Assembly: GCA_030619735.1 (NCBI GenBank)
Contig: JAUXAV010000075.1
Coordinates: 1-5,574 of the forward strand
Length of the DNA: 5,574 nucleotides
Source: Candidatus Aenigmatarchaeota archaeon
GTDB lineage: Archaea; Aenigmatarchaeota; Aenigmatarchaeia; QMZP01; JAUXAV01
Direction: 5' to 3'
This document shows, piece by piece, positions 5,425 through 5,574 of the stretch (position 1 is its first letter; each line of letters starts with the position of its first letter). The notes beneath the pieces were generated by a model. The model saw only the letters and a list, made by a program, of their open reading frames with translations, searched no databases and was not told where the DNA came from. Made by a program: the position numbers and the translations under genes.

Positions 5425-5574
5425 TTGAATTCCAGCCTCCCGTATTTTATCCTGATTTTGTAGCCGGAATCCTTCAGGGTATGGAGCTTGAAGGAGCCGA
5501 ACCGGTGCTTCCGGAACATATGGGAAACCATTGCCTTTACAAGGACAACGCTGCTGACTATCTTTATGGTTATC
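5418..5574 (-). CDS. C-terminal end of an unrecognised protein
   Basis: This is the last 51 codons of a minus-strand gene whose start lies beyond the right edge, ending in TAA at 5420-5418. The visible tail is basic and alternates hydrophobic with charged residues: ITIKIVSSVVLVKAMVSHMF, then RKHRFGSFKLHTL, then a closing strand-like KIRIKYGRLEFNI. This suggests a beta-rich or mixed fold end. It has no hydrophobic stretch long enough for a clear membrane helix, although the IVSSVVLVKAMV part is moderately hydrophobic. I do not recognise the family. It lies 33 bases upstream of the decarboxylase on the same strand, so it may belong to the same operon. Another minus-strand frame is also open across this end but looks less protein-like and has no stop before the decarboxylase start. 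Confidence 0.6.
   Translation of the reverse strand, partial: ITIKIVSSVVLVKAMVSHMFRKHRFGSFKLHTLKDSGYKIRIKYGRLEFNI

Noticed and set aside
5385..5574. Second open minus-strand frame at the right edge
   Set aside because: It reads through with residues unlike a folded protein and would run into the decarboxylase start. The neighbouring frame ends cleanly in TAA and looks coding.

Overview
The window reads as ordinary chromosomal DNA from an archaeon. The main content is two gene groups that together encode the complete lower half of the classical mevalonate pathway: mevalonate kinase, phosphomevalonate kinase and diphosphomevalonate decarboxylase. Three observations suggest Archaea. TATA-like boxes sit about 25 bases before two ATGs, the spacing expected of leaderless transcripts. 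A similar box sits about 36 bases before genes with short leaders. Arginine codons are mostly AGG/AGA. A small-genome lineage such as DPANN is a guess only. All three pathway enzymes are of types also common in bacteria, and most archaea replace the last two steps with other enzymes.

Layout, left to right. Positions 1-129 (minus) hold the start of an unrecognised membrane protein, cut by the window edge. Positions 157-1278 (minus) are phosphomevalonate kinase and 1284-2207 (minus) mevalonate kinase. These are 5 bases apart, and mevalonate kinase is transcribed first. A 60-base divergent promoter region separates them from a plus-strand class I SAM-dependent methyltransferase at 2268-3350. That gene converges, with a 12-base gap, on a second minus-strand operon transcribed in the order: partial unknown gene (5418-5574), diphosphomevalonate decarboxylase (4368-5384), an unrecognised 173-residue protein (3845-4366), Nudix hydrolase (3363-3848). 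The last three are packed with a 1-base gap and a 4-base ATGA overlap.

How they work together: mevalonate is phosphorylated twice by the two GHMP kinases and then decarboxylated to isopentenyl diphosphate, the precursor of archaeal ether-lipid chains. The Nudix protein sits where an isopentenyl-diphosphate isomerase might be expected and shares its fold. It has alanine in place of the isomerase's essential cysteine and an intact Nudix box, so a hydrolase is the better call. The 173-residue protein resembles the phospholipase-D-like sensor half of TrmB-type archaeal regulators without the DNA-binding half, and it is visibly AT-richer than its neighbours. The methyltransferase substrate is unknown.

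No tRNA, rRNA, CRISPR array, insertion sequence or attachment site was seen. No stretch longer than about 60 bases lacks a gene. No clearly new system stands out; the most open questions are the Nudix/173-residue pair and the methyltransferase.
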